Positions 6,191 through 18,518 of a DNA stretch of 52,872 nucleotides are shown in pieces. Source of the DNA: Propionibacteriales bacterium (GTDB lineage Bacteria > Actinomycetota > Actinomycetes > Propionibacteriales > Nocardioidaceae). The stretch covers positions 1 to 52,872 of the forward strand of contig WHTJ01000020.1 in assembly GCA_009377795.1 (NCBI GenBank), given 5' to 3'. The position numbers were made by a program, and so were the translations under genes. Under the pieces are notes generated by a model that worked only from the letters and a program-made list of their open reading frames with translations, was not told the DNA's origin and searched no databases. Each line of letters opens with the position of its first letter. Within the stretch, counting starts at the first letter, position 1.

Positions 6191-7920
6191 CGTTGGACAA
6201 GGTGCCGCTGTCGACGTTGACCGATCTGGCCACTGAGCACGGTGTGTGCAGCCGCCCGATCCTGAACAAGGTCACTGATGCTGAGAACGCCGGTGCCGAA
6301 CGGATCGTGGCCGTGGCCTGCGGGCACACCCTCGCCTCCTTCTGCCCGGCCTGTGCGGACAAGAACCGGCGTCTGCGCATGCACCAGTGCCGCGAAGGCT
6401 GGCACCTGGAGAAAGAGCCTCTGACCCCGCAGTTGATGGCGCAGGCTTTCGCAGCGGCGCATCGGGGATCGGTTCACGCTCGTCCTCCGTGGTGGCTGCA
6501 TCACCCGTCGCTGTTCGCTCCGATCGCTATGCGTGCAGTACTCCGCCGTGTCGTGCTGTCCATGATCACGTTGCATGCGCTGACTCGCCGAGAGCCCGAG
6601 ACACCCAGGAGGACCAAGCGTCGGGTGCGGTCGACCCGGCGCAGGCCGGATGTGCCGAAGCTGCCGAAGATGGACGCGTCACAGTCCACGGTCGGGCGGG
6701 CGTTCCGCGCCAATGGGCGCGTCTACCGGCCTTCGATGTTCCTCACTCTGACGTTGCGGTCCTACGGGCCAGTGCACAACATCCCGAAAGGTCGCCCGTG
6801 TGGCTGCGGCAAGCATCACCGGATCGACGACCCGGTACTGGGTACACCGCTCGACCCGGCGAACTACGACTACCGGCGAGCTGCCCTGGACGCTTTGCAC
6901 TTCGCGAAGCTCGTTGACCGCTTCTGGCAGAACTTTCGCCGCTGCGCCGGGTACAAGGCGCAGTACTTCGCCACCGTCGAGCCGCAGAAGCGGCTTGCCC
7001 CGCATCTGCATGCTGCCGTGCGCGGCACTATCCCGCGCAAAATCGTGGAGCAAATCGCGGCCGCTACCTACCACCAGCTCTGGTGGCCACAGATGGAGAC
7101 GCCAAGCTACGTCGGTGATCGGCTGCCCCTGTGGGAGCAAGTCCTCGAGACCGACGACGGCAAAGACCAGTTGGTGTGGCGGTTGATCGACCCCGACACC
7201 GGCCAGTTGCTTCCCACGTGGGAGGAGGCAGTCGACCAGGTGGGGGAGAACCCCGCGCATCTGTTGCAGCTGGGCACCGTTGACTACCAGGGCATCTGGG
7301 GCGGTAACACAGAGGGCGTCGACCGGACGGTCGGCTACCTGACCAAGTACCTGAACAAGTCCACCGCACAAACGTACGCCGACGAGGACGGCCAGCTACA
7401 CCCGGACCAGGAGAAGCATCTTGTACGGCTGCACCAGGAGGTCCGGTGGCTGCCCTGCTCCCCGAGCTGCGCCAACTGGATCCGGTATGGAGTGCAGCCC
7501 AAGAACGCTATCGGTAAGGAGATCCCCGGTCAGTGCGAGTCCAAGGCACACGACCGGGAACACCTGGGTATCGGTGGTCGGCGGGTGCTCGTGTCGCGAC
7601 AGTGGACCGGCAAGACCCTCAAGCATCACCGGGCGGATCGTGCCGAGGTTGTTCGGCAAACCCTGGCCGCTGCGGGTGTCGAGATGGACGACCAACATCA
7701 ATTCGGCAATCGGCAAACCACCGCCGACGGGAAGCCCCGGTTCACCTGGACACCCGTTCGGCGTGACTGGGACGAGGACATTCCCACTCTCAAGGAAGTC
7801 CTGGCCTACAGCATCAACACCCGCATCCGATGGCGCACCGAATACAAACGCGCCAAGACACGCGCCGGTCCAAGCCCTGGCACCGATTCGGCAACTCAAC
7901 GAGCCGCGACGGCGGCCTGA
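6184..7920 (+). CDS. repSA: RepSA-like replication initiator (HUH-type, rolling-circle)
   Basis: The 578-residue protein has the layout of actinomycete rolling-circle initiators. A cysteine-rich N terminus (C46, C54, C57, C69) is followed by motif 1 FLTLTL at about 186-191, the metal-binding HLH (H274, H276, within APHLHAAVRG) and motif 3 with YLTKY at 385-389, where a tyrosine nicks the origin. These proteins let the excised element replicate before and after transfer. The ATG at 6184 overlaps the preceding gene. The double-strand origin is probably within or next to this gene, but I could not locate it. Confidence 0.87.
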   Translation: MLTLDKVPLSTLTDLATEHGVCSRPILNKVTDAENAGAERIVAVACGHTLASFCPACADKNRRLRMHQCREGWHLEKEPLTPQLMAQAFAAAHRGSVHARPPWWLHHPSLFAPIAMRAVLRRVVLSMITLHALTRREPETPRRTKRRVRSTRRRPDVPKLPKMDASQSTVGRAFRANGRVYRPSMFLTLTLRSYGPVHNIPKGRPCGCGKHHRIDDPVLGTPLDPANYDYRRAALDALHFAKLVDRFWQNFRRCAGYKAQYFATVEPQKRLAPHLHAAVRGTIPRKIVEQIAAATYHQLWWPQMETPSYVGDRLPLWEQVLETDDGKDQLVWRLIDPDTGQLLPTWEEAVDQVGENPAHLLQLGTVDYQGIWGGNTEGVDRTVGYLTKYLNKSTAQTYADEDGQLHPDQEKHLVRLHQEVRWLPCSPSCANWIRYGVQPKNAIGKEIPGQCESKAHDREHLGIGGRRVLVSRQWTGKTLKHHRADRAEVVRQTLAAAGVEMDDQHQFGNRQTTADGKPRFTWTPVRRDWDEDIPTLKEVLAYSINTRIRWRTEYKRAKTRAGPSPGTDSATQRAATAA

Positions 7921-7940
7921 CGGTGGAAGGAGGTAGTGAG

Positions 7941-8156
7941 ATGCGCACCGATGACGCGTTGAGCGATCTGGCGTTGTATCAGATCCCTGAGGTTGTGGCG
8001 ATGCTTCGCCTGAGTCGCACCGTCGTGTATGAGCTGATCCGGTCGGGCAGACTGCGCACTGTCGCCGAGGGCCGTGCTCGTCGCGTTCCTGCCTCTGCCA
8101 TCCGCGAGTACATCCAGCTGTTGGAGAAGGAGGCTCGCGATGAAAAGGCGGCGTGA
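7941..8156 (+). CDS. xis: Excisionase (Xis), MerR-like helix-turn-helix
   Basis: This 71-residue protein has a winged-helix excisionase fold: LYQIPEVVAMLRLSRTVVYELIRSGRL followed by a basic strand and ARRVPASAIREYI. Such proteins bend DNA at the attachment site and push the integrase towards excision. A strong ribosome binding site (AAGGAGGT) lies about eight bases before the ATG. The 3' end overlaps the integrase start by 17 bases, so the two are translated together, as in pSAM2. Confidence 0.88.
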   Translation: MRTDDALSDLALYQIPEVVAMLRLSRTVVYELIRSGRLRTVAEGRARRVPASAIREYIQLLEKEARDEKAA

Positions 8157-9348
8157 GCGCGGAGAGGGCAGCATCTACTGGGACGACAACCGGAAGCGTT
8201 GGATCGGCCAGGTCTACGTGGGCTACACGCCCGCCGGTAAGCGCAAGAAGGTCAAGGTCACCAACAAGAACAAGACCAAGGTCAAGGCCGAGATCAGGAG
8301 GCTCGTTCGGGACTTAGACGATGGCGTTCCGGTTGCTCCTCGCGGATACACCGTTGGCGATGCGGTTGAAGGATGGCTCCGGTTCGGTTTACCGGCCACA
8401 GCGAAGGCAACCGTTGAAAAGCACAAAAGCCTCGCTCGTACTCACATCATCCCGTCTCTAGGTCATCGCCCTCTGCACGAACTGTCAGCGGAGGAGATCG
8501 ACGAATGGCTGTTCGACAAGGTCGACCAACTAGGTACGGACGCGCTGAAGCGGTTGCTCTCGATCTTGCGCCGCTCGATCAATCGCGCGCAGGCCCGAGA
8601 CAAGGTCCGCCGTAATGTCGCCCTGTTGTGTGAGGTCCCGAAGGGGAGGCCTGGGAGACCCTCAAAGGCGTTGAGTTTGCAGGAAGCCTCTGCTCTCCTG
8701 AGGGCTGCGGAGGGGAAATCACTGCACGCGTACATCGTGGTGTCCCTCCTCACCGGAGCCCGGACTGAGGAGCTACGAGCCCTGACATGGGACCACGTCG
8801 ATCTGGACGGTGATGCGAACGTTGAGCCTCCGATTCCGCCGTCTATACAGGTGTGGCGATCTGTCCGGGAGGACCGCGACACCAAGACGCTGAAATCGCG
8901 CCGCACCTTGCAGCTCCCGCAACGGTGCGTGGATGCTCTCCGCGATCACAAGGCTCGCCAGGACGAGAGACGCAAGAAGCTCGGTGACCGATGGCAGGAC
9001 AACGGTCTGGTGTTCGCGTCCCGCGTCGGAACTGAGTTGTACGCCGGGAACGTACGGCGGGCGTTCCGCATCGTTGCCAAGAAGGCTGGCCTCGATCCCG
9101 AGTCTTGGACGCCCCGGGAGCTACGGCACAGCTTCGTGTCGCTGCTGTCGAACCAAGCTAATGTTCCCATTGAGGACATTGCCCGCCTCGTCGGCCACGG
9201 CCACACTAAGGTCACCGAGACGGTCTACCGATTGGAGCTGCGTCCGATGCTGACGCGCGGTGCCGAGGTCATGGATCAGATCTTCGTAGACCCCCAGCTA
9301 GACCCCCAGGTGGACGCTGACGCCGAAAACACCGATGAAGATCGGTGA
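8140..9348 (+). CDS. int: Tyrosine site-specific integrase
   Basis: The 402-residue protein has an N-terminal AP2-like arm-binding region (GEGSIYWDDNRKRWIGQVYV), a SAM-like core-binding domain and a catalytic domain. Visible catalytic positions are R208 in TGARTEELRAL, R329 in PRELRHSFV, where R replaces the usual first histidine of HxxR, H353 in VGHGH and the nucleophile Y363 in TETVYRLEL. The start at 8140 follows GAAGGAGG. A longer frame exists but lies inside xis. The gene ends close to the tRNA-Ile 3' end, which is its probable attB. Confidence 0.93.
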   Translation: MKRRRERGEGSIYWDDNRKRWIGQVYVGYTPAGKRKKVKVTNKNKTKVKAEIRRLVRDLDDGVPVAPRGYTVGDAVEGWLRFGLPATAKATVEKHKSLARTHIIPSLGHRPLHELSAEEIDEWLFDKVDQLGTDALKRLLSILRRSINRAQARDKVRRNVALLCEVPKGRPGRPSKALSLQEASALLRAAEGKSLHAYIVVSLLTGARTEELRALTWDHVDLDGDANVEPPIPPSIQVWRSVREDRDTKTLKSRRTLQLPQRCVDALRDHKARQDERRKKLGDRWQDNGLVFASRVGTELYAGNVRRAFRIVAKKAGLDPESWTPRELRHSFVSLLSNQANVPIEDIARLVGHGHTKVTETVYRLELRPMLTRGAEVMDQIFVDPQLDPQVDADAENTDEDR

Positions 9349-9354
9349 CTGAAT

Positions 9355-9375
9355 CCCGCGTTGACCTGCGGGTTT
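9355..9375 (+). terminator. Weak hairpin after the integrase gene
   Basis: CCCGC at 9355-9359 can pair with GCGGG at 9368-9372, followed by TTTGT. The stem is only five base pairs, so it is a marginal intrinsic terminator. It could protect the convergent tRNA gene from read-through. Confidence 0.35.
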
Positions 9376-9379
9376 GTGG

Positions 9380-9420
9380 TGGTGGGCCTACCTGGACTTG
9401 AACCAGGGACCTCTTCCTTA
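9380..9420. other. Probable attachment site (att) overlapping the tRNA-Ile 3' half
   Basis: AICE integrases recombine at a 40-60 bp identity segment that includes the 3' end of a tRNA gene and restores the tRNA on insertion. The integrase gene here ends 31 bases from the encoded CCA end, and the tRNA is complete. The exact core limits cannot be fixed because the second copy is outside the window. Confidence 0.5.
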
Positions 9421-9457
9421 TCAGGGAAGCGCTCTAACCGGGCTGAGCTATAGGCCC
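9380..9457 (-). tRNA. tRNA-Ile (anticodon GAT), CCA end encoded
   Basis: Read on the minus strand, GGGCCTA pairs with TAGGCCC to close the acceptor stem. The D-loop region contains AGCTCAGCCCGGTTAGAGC, the anticodon arm is CTTCC-CTGATAA-GGAAG with GAT at the anticodon position, and the T arm contains GGTTCAAGTCC. ACCA follows directly, so the 3' CCA is encoded. tRNA-Ile just after gyrA and its DUF3566 partner is a common actinobacterial arrangement. A tRNA-Ala that often follows is not seen and may lie beyond the inserted element. Confidence 0.97.
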
Positions 9458-9549
9458 ACGACTGACCCACCCTGCGTGCCGGGGGATCGACCCGAAAGGC
9501 TACCCCATCGTCGGCGAACCCCTCAATCCCGGATCACGCGGCGGAGTCG

Positions 9550-10594
9550 TCAGTTCCGATCCTCGGCGAGAGTGACCTCCAGGCCGCCCAGCAGGCTGGC
9601 CGCCAGGTTGTAGAGGAACGCTCCCAGCGTGGCCACCGCGGTGATCAGGATGACGTCCAGTACGGCGACCAGCATGGTGAACGACAGCACCCGATCCATG
9701 CCGATGTAGTTCTCGATCGCAAAGTCCTCGCCGATCGCGCTCTCGACCGCCGAGTTGATCGACCCCCACACGTCGGCCGCGGTCAGCACCGACCAGACGA
9801 TGAACACCGCCACCACGCACATGATCCCGAACGCGATGGACAGCAGGAACGCGGACTTCATCACCGACCACGGGTCGATCCGCACGAGCCGAAGCCGGGC
9901 CCGCCGGCTTCGAGGACGAGGCTTGGGGGCTTCCTCGACCTGCGGCTGAGGCACCGGCTCGGGCGCTATCCGTACGGCGCGTTTGGCCTCGGCGTCGATC
10001 CTGCGGCGCCGGGCGCGGGCTCGCGAGAAGCGCTCCACCGCAGCACTCATCGCCGCTCCGGCCATGGCCATCGGCGTGGTCTTCTCTTCCTCGGACTCGT
10101 CAGCGGTGCCAGGCTCCGGCCGGTACAGCGGTCGCTCGGGCGCAGGCAGTGGACCGGCACCTGGGGCCGGCTCGCGCGCACCGCCGGCCGCAGGGCTCGG
10201 CCCGTTCGCCGGGGGACCCGCCGGATTGGCCGGCTGCGGCGCACGCGGCGGCGCGGCCGGAGGGTTCTGCGCCTGCCGCCCGGGCTGGGACGGCTTGGCG
10301 GACGGTTCCGGGCCTGGCGGGGGCTGCGTGCCGGGTGCCTGCGGCTGGGGTTGGGAAGCGGGCGGAGTCTCCGGTCGCCGGGCCCGCCGCTGCTCCGCCG
10401 AGGGCGGTGGAGGCGAAGGCCGGTCGGACGGCGCGGGTCCCGGCGCCGACTGGGACGACTGACTGGTTCCCCCCGATTTGTCCGAAGCAGGCCAGAAGGC
10501 ACCGTTTTCGGGTGCTTCGGTCTGCCCGTTGGTCGCGGCGGTCGGGCCGGTGGTCACGGTGCTTCCGCGCGCCACGCCTTCCTCCGGGCGGCGG

Positions 10595-10602
<8 letters not shown>
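9550..10602 (-). CDS. DUF3566 membrane protein, gyrA partner
   Basis: The 350-residue protein has a long Pro/Gly/Ala-rich disordered N-terminal region (about residues 1-240), a basic stretch ([19 protein letters not shown]) and a conserved C-terminal domain with two membrane helices at about 247-272 and 310-335. The [20 protein letters not shown] opening is the DUF3566 hallmark. The family is found only in actinobacteria and is regularly encoded next to gyrA; its function is unsettled. The ATG at 10602 follows GGAGGAA and overlaps the gyrA stop (ATGACTGA), so the two are coupled. Confidence 0.87.
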
Positions 10603-13213
<2,611 letters not shown>

Positions 13214-13223
13214 GAATCAGCCT

Positions 13224-15299
13224 TCAGATGTCGAGGAAGCGCACGTCTTTTGCGTTGCGCTGGATGAACGAACGCCGCTGCTCGACGTCCTCACCCATCA
13301 GCACGGAGAACACCTCGTCCGCCTGCGCGGCGTCGTCCAGCGACACCTGGAGCAGCACCCGGCTGGCGGGATCCATGGTGGTCTCCCACAGCTCGTCGGC
13401 GTTCATCTCTCCGAGGCCCTTGTAGCGCTGGATCGGAGACTCCTTGGGCAGCTTCTTGCCGGCCTCCTGGCCGGTCTCCATCAGGCCGTCCCGCTCCCGG
13501 TCGGAGTAGGCGAACTCGTGCTCGTGCGGCCTGTTCCACTTGATCCGGTAGAGCGGCGGCTGCGCCAGGTAGACGTGGCCGGCCTCGATCAGCGGCTTCA
13601 TGAACCGGAAGAGAAGCGTCAACAACAGTGTGCAAATATGCTGCCCGTCCACGTCGGCGTCGGCCATCAACACCACCCGGTGGTAGCGCAGCTTGTCGAT
13701 GTCGAAGTCGTCGTGGATGCCGGTACCGAGGGCGGAGATGATCGCCTGGACCTCGTTGTTCTGCAGGACCCGGTCGATGCGGGCGCGCTCGACGTTCAGG
13801 ATCTTGCCCCGGATCGGCAGGATCGCCTGGGTACGGGGATCCCGGCCGCCCTTGGCGTTGCCCCCGGCGGAATCGCCCTCGACGATGAAGATCTCGCACT
13901 CTTCGGGGTTGGTCGACTGGCAGTCCGCCAGCTTGCCGGGGAGTCCGCCACCGCCCAGCAGGCCCTTGCGGCTACGGGCCAGGTCGCGGGCCTTGCGGGC
14001 GGCCACCCGGGCGCTCGCCGCGGCGATGCCCTTGCGGATGATCTCGCGGCCCTCGCCCGGGTTCTCCTCGAGCCATCCGCCGAGCCACTCGTTGACCAGC
14101 TTCTGCACGAAGGACTTGGCCTCGGTGTTTCCCAGCCTGGTCTTCGTCTGACCCTCGAACTGCGGCTCGGCGAGCTTGATCGAGATGATCGCGGTCAGCC
14201 CTTCCCGGATGTCGTCGCCGGACAGCCGGTCTTCGCGCTTCTTGATCAGGCCCCACTCCTCGCCCCATCCGTTGACCAGGCTGGTGAGCGCCGAACGGAA
14301 CCCCTCCTCGTGCGTGCCGCCCTCGTGGGTGTTGATGGTGTTCGCGAAGGTGTGCACCGACTCGTTGAAGCCGGTGTTCCACTGCATCGCGATCTCGAGG
14401 CTCATGCCCACGTCGAGCGCCTCGCCCTCGAAGAAGATGACGTTGCGGTGCGCGGGCTCCTTGGCCTTGTTGAGGTGCGCGACGTAGTCGATGAGCCCGC
14501 CGTCGTACCGGAATCTCCGCTCCAGCCCACCATGCGGGCCCTCGCCGACCGCGTCGGCGGTGCCGTCCGCGGACTCCTCGGCGGTGCCGTCCTCGGCGAT
14601 CCCCTCGGCGGTCGCGCGCTCGTCGCGTACGACGATCTCCAGGCCCTTGTTCAGGAACGCCATCTCGCGGAACCGTGAGGCCAGGGTCTCGAAGGAGTAC
14701 GTCGTGGTCTCGAAGATGTCCGGGCTGGCCCAGAACGTCGTGGTGGTGCCGGTCCGCTCGGTCGCTTCGTTCCTGGCGAGCGGGCCGTCGGGCACGCCGT
14801 CGGTGAACGACTGGGTCCAGCAGTAGCCGTCCCGGAAGATCTCCACCTCGAGCCGGATGGACAGCGCGTTGACCACCGAGACACCGACGCCGTGCAACCC
14901 GCCGGAGACCTTGTACCCGCCGCCGCCGAACTTGCCCCCGGCGTGCAGGGTGGTGAGGACGACGGTCACCGCCGGGATCTTCTCCACCGGATGCTCGTCG
15001 ACGGGGATCCCCCGGCCGTCGTCCTCGACCCGTATGCCGCCGTCGGCCAGCAGCGTCACCACGATCTGGCTGCAGTGACCGGCCAGCGCCTCGTCGACGG
15101 AGTTGTCCACCACCTCGTTGACCAGATGATGGAGGCCGCGCTCTCCGGTGGACCCGATGTACATGCTCGGTCGCTTGCGGACCGCGTCGAGACCCTCGAG
15201 AATCTGGATGGCGCTCGCGTCGTAGGCCAACTGCTGGTCCGGAACGTTTCGGTTCGGTAGGGTGGCGTCGATTGGTTCGGACTCTTGGGGAGCCGTCAC
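13224..15299 (-). CDS. gyrB: DNA gyrase subunit B
   Basis: GTG at 15299 is chosen because GGAGGT lies seven bases upstream. It gives 691 residues; a GTG at 15329 is possible but lacks such a site. GHKL ATPase motifs are visible (NEVVDN at 61-66, [19 protein letters not shown]). TOPRIM motifs EGDSAGG and [11 protein letters not shown] and the QRYKGLGEM signature follow. Between the ATPase and transducer parts there is an acidic, low-complexity insertion (about residues 230-260, with [14 protein letters not shown]) absent from most GyrB proteins. It is the ATPase half of gyrase. Confidence 0.98.
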   Translation of the reverse strand: MTAPQESEPIDATLPNRNVPDQQLAYDASAIQILEGLDAVRKRPSMYIGSTGERGLHHLVNEVVDNSVDEALAGHCSQIVVTLLADGGIRVEDDGRGIPVDEHPVEKIPAVTVVLTTLHAGGKFGGGGYKVSGGLHGVGVSVVNALSIRLEVEIFRDGYCWTQSFTDGVPDGPLARNEATERTGTTTTFWASPDIFETTTYSFETLASRFREMAFLNKGLEIVVRDERATAEGIAEDGTAEESADGTADAVGEGPHGGLERRFRYDGGLIDYVAHLNKAKEPAHRNVIFFEGEALDVGMSLEIAMQWNTGFNESVHTFANTINTHEGGTHEEGFRSALTSLVNGWGEEWGLIKKREDRLSGDDIREGLTAIISIKLAEPQFEGQTKTRLGNTEAKSFVQKLVNEWLGGWLEENPGEGREIIRKGIAAASARVAARKARDLARSRKGLLGGGGLPGKLADCQSTNPEECEIFIVEGDSAGGNAKGGRDPRTQAILPIRGKILNVERARIDRVLQNNEVQAIISALGTGIHDDFDIDKLRYHRVVLMADADVDGQHICTLLLTLLFRFMKPLIEAGHVYLAQPPLYRIKWNRPHEHEFAYSDRERDGLMETGQEAGKKLPKESPIQRYKGLGEMNADELWETTMDPASRVLLQVSLDDAAQADEVFSVLMGEDVEQRRSFIQRNAKDVRFLDI

Positions 15300-15426
15300 G
15301 CGTGGGACCTCCAGGTGACCCGGTAGCACACGAAACCGCTCCGCGCCACAGACGCCCGGTAGGTCACACCGGACTCATACCGTGCTCGGCGTCCCGGTTG
15401 CGGGAGCGGTTTGCAGAACAAGTTCC

Positions 15427-15432
15427 ACTATA
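15427..15432 (-). promoter_or_regulatory. Candidate -10 box upstream of gyrB
   Basis: On the minus strand TATAGT stands about 128 bases before the gyrB start, in a gap with no gene reading that way. No good -35 is found at 16-18 bases. Between this box and the decayed hydrolase (15433-15552) I see no other feature. Confidence 0.35.
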
Positions 15433-15552
15433 CCCGCTCAGAGGCCGTATACGCGGTCACCTTCCCCAGCAATCCGCCGCCCCGCTGTGAGATTCGTCGT
15501 GTACGGCGTGCAAACCGCTCGCCATCCGCTCAGGATGACCGCATGCGGGTAC

Positions 15553-15837
15553 CTATACCCGGGACGGGGGGTCCGAGCCGTTCTTCGGACGCCTCGGGAT
15601 CTTCGCATACGCCTCGGCGAAAGGCGTACCGGCCAACATCTCGGGCTGGAGGTCCTGGATCCCGTCGAGGATTCCGGGGTGGAGGCAATCTCGGTTGTAC
15701 CCCGGCGACAGCAGCACCAGCTTGCGGACAAGCTCGGGATGATCGATCGCCACCTGGAGGGCGACCGCGGATCCGCTGCTGTAGCCCAGGATGTCGGCGT
15801 CCTCGACCCCCAGCTGCCTTCGCCGTACTGACCATGG
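15553..15837 (-). pseudogene. Alpha/beta hydrolase remnant
   Basis: One minus-strand frame reads as the middle of an alpha/beta hydrolase: RRQLGVEDADILGYSSGSAV with the nucleophile elbow GYSSG, then HPELVRKLVLLSPGYNRD and a lid segment LAGTPFAEAYAKI. Oxyanion-hole, acid and histidine regions are missing on both sides, no start codon fits, and the frame ends at a stop soon after the lid. About 90 of an expected 270-290 residues remain. It lies in the gap between gyrB and the DUF721 gene, where most relatives have nothing. It is probably a non-functional relic. Confidence 0.7.
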
Positions 15838-15873
15838 TCGAGGCGAGAACTCATCGGCCGGACGAGCTCGGGC

Positions 15874-16407
15874 TCACCCGTACGTGTCGCGCGGCCCGCG
15901 TCCGTCGCGTACGGCGCGCGGGCCCTTGCTCCAGCTCGGTCCGACGGGACCGACGACGTGCACCCGTTGCACCGTGTCGTCACCGAGCTCCTCGTTCAGC
16001 CGGCGTACGACGGTCGGCGCCAGCAGCCGCACCTGGGTGGCCCAGGCGGTCGAGGCCGCACGCACGGTCGCGACGCCGTCCGCGAACCGCTCCGGCCAGC
16101 AGTGCTCGGCGAGCTCCGGTCCGACGATCGCGCTCCACCGGGAGAACACCCCGTGCATCGCCACGTCGCCGCTCCACCCGCGCTCGGCGACCAGCCGCTC
16201 GATCGTGGAGTCCAGGGGCTGCGGGTCCCGATCATCCGGCGCGGCGCCGGAGGCCTGCGGGTCGACGGTCCTGCGCCGTCGGCGGCGAGCCTGGGACGAG
16301 CCGGTTTTGGCGCGAGGGGTACGGCCGAGGGCACGCGCGACGCTGCGGGCCAGGTCGAGGCCCACGGGGTCGTGCCGTTCGCGATCGTCGTCATGGTCGG
16401 AGGACAC
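15874..16407 (-). CDS. DUF721 (DciA-like) protein
   Basis: GTG at 16407 follows GGGGAGGT by five bases and lies inside the recF 3' end (17-base overlap), giving 177 residues. The N-terminal part is basic and disordered, with a run of arginines. The C-terminal domain has the DUF721 pattern ([55 protein letters not shown]). Related DciA proteins load the replicative helicase in bacteria lacking DnaC. The position after recF in the dnaA-gyrB cluster is typical of actinobacteria and supports a replication role. Confidence 0.88.
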   Translation of the reverse strand: MSSDHDDDRERHDPVGLDLARSVARALGRTPRAKTGSSQARRRRRRTVDPQASGAAPDDRDPQPLDSTIERLVAERGWSGDVAMHGVFSRWSAIVGPELAEHCWPERFADGVATVRAASTAWATQVRLLAPTVVRRLNEELGDDTVQRVHVVGPVGPSWSKGPRAVRDGRGPRDTYG

Positions 16408-17548
16408 GGCGTACCTCCCCGTTCGCGACGTCGAACCGCGCGCCGGCGAGCACCTCCGGTACGTCCGCCGGCACGGCGGCGGTGACCAGCACCTGCTCGG
16501 CACCGGCCACCGACTCGGCCAGCCGGGCACGCCGGTCGACGTCGAGCTCGGCGAACACGTCGTCGAGAATCAGCACCGGGTCGTCACCCTCCGCACGCAT
16601 CAGGTCGAAGCAGGCCAGTCGCAGGGCGAGCGCCAGCGACCACGCCTCACCATGGCTCGCGTAGCCCTTGGCCGGCAAGGGTCCCAGGGACAACACCAGG
16701 TCATCGCGGTGCGGACCGACCAGGGAGACCCCGCGGGCCAGCTCGTCATCCCGGCGCGCGGCCACCTCCGCCAGCAGCGCCGCGGTCAGGACCTCGCGGT
16801 CGCCCGGCTCCTCCGGCAGCTCGAACGACGACTGGTACGCGATCTGCGCAGCGCCCGGCTCCCGCGGATTTCCGGCGTGTGGTTTCGCCACCCGTTCGTA
16901 TGCCTTCGCGACGTGCGGGCGCAGCGTGTTCACCAGCTCCAGCCGGGCGGCGAGCAGCTCGGCGCCGGTGCGCGCGAGATGGTCGTCCCACACCTCGAGC
17001 GTGCGCAGGCCACCCGAGCCCTCGCCCGCCTTGCGGGCGGCGCCGGCGGTCTTCAGTAGCGTGTTCCGTTGCTTGAGCACCCGGTCGTAGTCCTGCCGGA
17101 CTCCGGCGTACCTCGGTGCGCGGGCCACGAGCATGTCGTCGAGGAACCGGCGTCGTCCGGCCGGGTCGCCCTTTACCAGGGCGAGGTCCTCCGGGGAGAA
17201 CAGCACGGTGCGGACGAGGCCGAGAATCTCGCGGGTACGGCGCAGCGGGGATTTGTTCAGGCGGGCGCGGTTGGCGCCGCCCGGGTTGATCTCGATCTCC
17301 GCAAGCGCGCGGCGTTCGTCGCGGACCGCCTCGACCCGGACGACGGCTCGCCCCGCACCCTGGCGTACCAGTGGCGTGTCGCTCGCGACCCGGTGGGACC
17401 CGAGCGTGGCGACGTAGTCGATGGCCTCCACCAGGTTGGTCTTGCCGTGGCCGTTCGGACCGACGAAGACGGTGATGCCCGGCTCGAGCTCGATCTCCGC
17501 CCCGGCGTACGACCGGAAATCGTGCAGCGAGAGGTGGGTGGCATACAC
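16391..17548 (-). CDS. recF: RecF recombination/repair ATPase
   Basis: The 385-residue SMC-like ATPase has Walker A GPNGHGKT at 30-37, the ABC-type signature region around [14 protein letters not shown], and Walker B with [13 protein letters not shown]. RecF with RecO and RecR loads RecA at gaps. It begins with an ATG seven bases after gnd and overlaps the DUF721 start. Between Walker A and the signature lies the lobe II segment typical of RecF, so the length is normal. Nothing unusual is seen. Confidence 0.97.
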   Translation of the reverse strand: MYATHLSLHDFRSYAGAEIELEPGITVFVGPNGHGKTNLVEAIDYVATLGSHRVASDTPLVRQGAGRAVVRVEAVRDERRALAEIEINPGGANRARLNKSPLRRTREILGLVRTVLFSPEDLALVKGDPAGRRRFLDDMLVARAPRYAGVRQDYDRVLKQRNTLLKTAGAARKAGEGSGGLRTLEVWDDHLARTGAELLAARLELVNTLRPHVAKAYERVAKPHAGNPREPGAAQIAYQSSFELPEEPGDREVLTAALLAEVAARRDDELARGVSLVGPHRDDLVLSLGPLPAKGYASHGEAWSLALALRLACFDLMRAEGDDPVLILDDVFAELDVDRRARLAESVAGAEQVLVTAAVPADVPEVLAGARFDVANGEVRRVLRP

Positions 17549-17555
17549 CGTGGTA

Positions 17556-18449
17556 TCAAGCGCTCTCTGGAGCCGACTCGCCCCTGACCGCGTGTCCGCC
17601 GAACTGCTGGCGCATCGCCGCCACCGCCTTCATCGCCGGGGAGTCGTCCTGGCGTGAGGTGAACCGAGCGAACAGGGCCGTGGCGATGGCATTCGCGGGT
17701 ACGCCGTGCTCGATCGCGGCCTCGACCGTCCACCGGCCCTCGCCGGAGTCCTCGGCGTAACCCGCGATCCGGCTCAGGTGGTCGTCCTCGTCCAGCGCGG
17801 CCACCAGCAGGTCGAGCAGCCAGGATCTGATCACGGTGCCCGCACGCCACGAACGCAGCACCTCCGTGACGTTGTCGACCTGGTCGGCGGCCTCCAGCAG
17901 CTCCCAGCCCTCGGCATAGGCCTGCATGAGGGCGTACTCGATGCCGTTGTGCACCATCTTGGAGAAGTGACCGGCGCCTGCCTTGCCGGCGTGTACGAAG
18001 CCGAATTCGTTGTCTGGCTTGAGAGAATCGAACGCCGGTTGCACCTTGGCGATGTCGTCGGCATCCCCGCCGCACATCAGTGCGTAGCCGTTCTCCAGCC
18101 CCCACACGCCACCGGAGACTCCACAGTCCACGAAGCCGATCCCGCGTTCCGCCAACGCCCTCGCGTGTGCCTGGTCGTCGGTCCAGCGGGAGTTGCCGCC
18201 GTCCACCACGACGTCGCCTTCACCGAGCAGCTCGGCCAGCGCGGCGATCGTCTCCCGGGTCGGGTCGCCCGCGGGCACCATCACCCACACCGCCCGGGGT
18301 GCCGTCAGGCGCTCGACCAGGGCCTCGAGACTGGGGACGTCCCTCACGTCGGGCCGGTGGTCGTACCCCACGACGGTATGGCCGGCGCGGCGTAACCGCT
18401 CGCGCATGTTGTGGCCCATCCTGCCGAGGCCGACCAGACCAAGCTCCAC
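17556..18449 (-). CDS. gnd: 6-phosphogluconate dehydrogenase, decarboxylating (short form)
   Basis: GTG at 18449 gives 297 residues beginning with the Rossmann motif [12 protein letters not shown], preceded by a GAAGGA site. The substrate-binding signature [17 protein letters not shown] and catalytic segment [18 protein letters not shown] are intact. The ~300-residue short form is usually NAD-dependent and lacks the extra C-terminal helices of the long form. It oxidises and decarboxylates 6-phosphogluconate to ribulose 5-phosphate. gnd between dnaN and recF is known in Streptomyces and relatives and is a useful lineage marker. Confidence 0.93.
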   Translation of the reverse strand: MELGLVGLGRMGHNMRERLRRAGHTVVGYDHRPDVRDVPSLEALVERLTAPRAVWVMVPAGDPTRETIAALAELLGEGDVVVDGGNSRWTDDQAHARALAERGIGFVDCGVSGGVWGLENGYALMCGGDADDIAKVQPAFDSLKPDNEFGFVHAGKAGAGHFSKMVHNGIEYALMQAYAEGWELLEAADQVDNVTEVLRSWRAGTVIRSWLLDLLVAALDEDDHLSRIAGYAEDSGEGRWTVEAAIEHGVPANAIATALFARFTSRQDDSPAMKAVAAMRQQFGGHAVRGESAPESA

Positions 18450-18518
18450 GTCGTTTCGTCCTTCGGTTGGCGGTTGTCGGTGGCCGGGCACCGGCTGCTC
18501 GCCGGTCCGTGCCGCCGG

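Larger units (their letters stand above)
1..9420. mobile_element. Integrase-proximal part of an AICE (pSAM2-like integrative conjugative element) in tRNA-Ile
   Basis: Integrase, excisionase, RepSA-like initiator, FtsK-type Tra, Pra-like activator and GntR repressor occur in the order known for actinomycete integrative and conjugative elements. The integrase ends about 30 bases from the 3' end of an intact tRNA-Ile gene. AICEs of this kind integrate site-specifically into tRNA 3' ends, replicate as circles after excision, and transfer double-stranded DNA with a single FtsK-like protein. The first ~2.7 kb looks visibly lower in GC than the core genes to the right. No second copy of the tRNA 3' end is visible in the window, so the other boundary lies further left. 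Confidence 0.9.
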
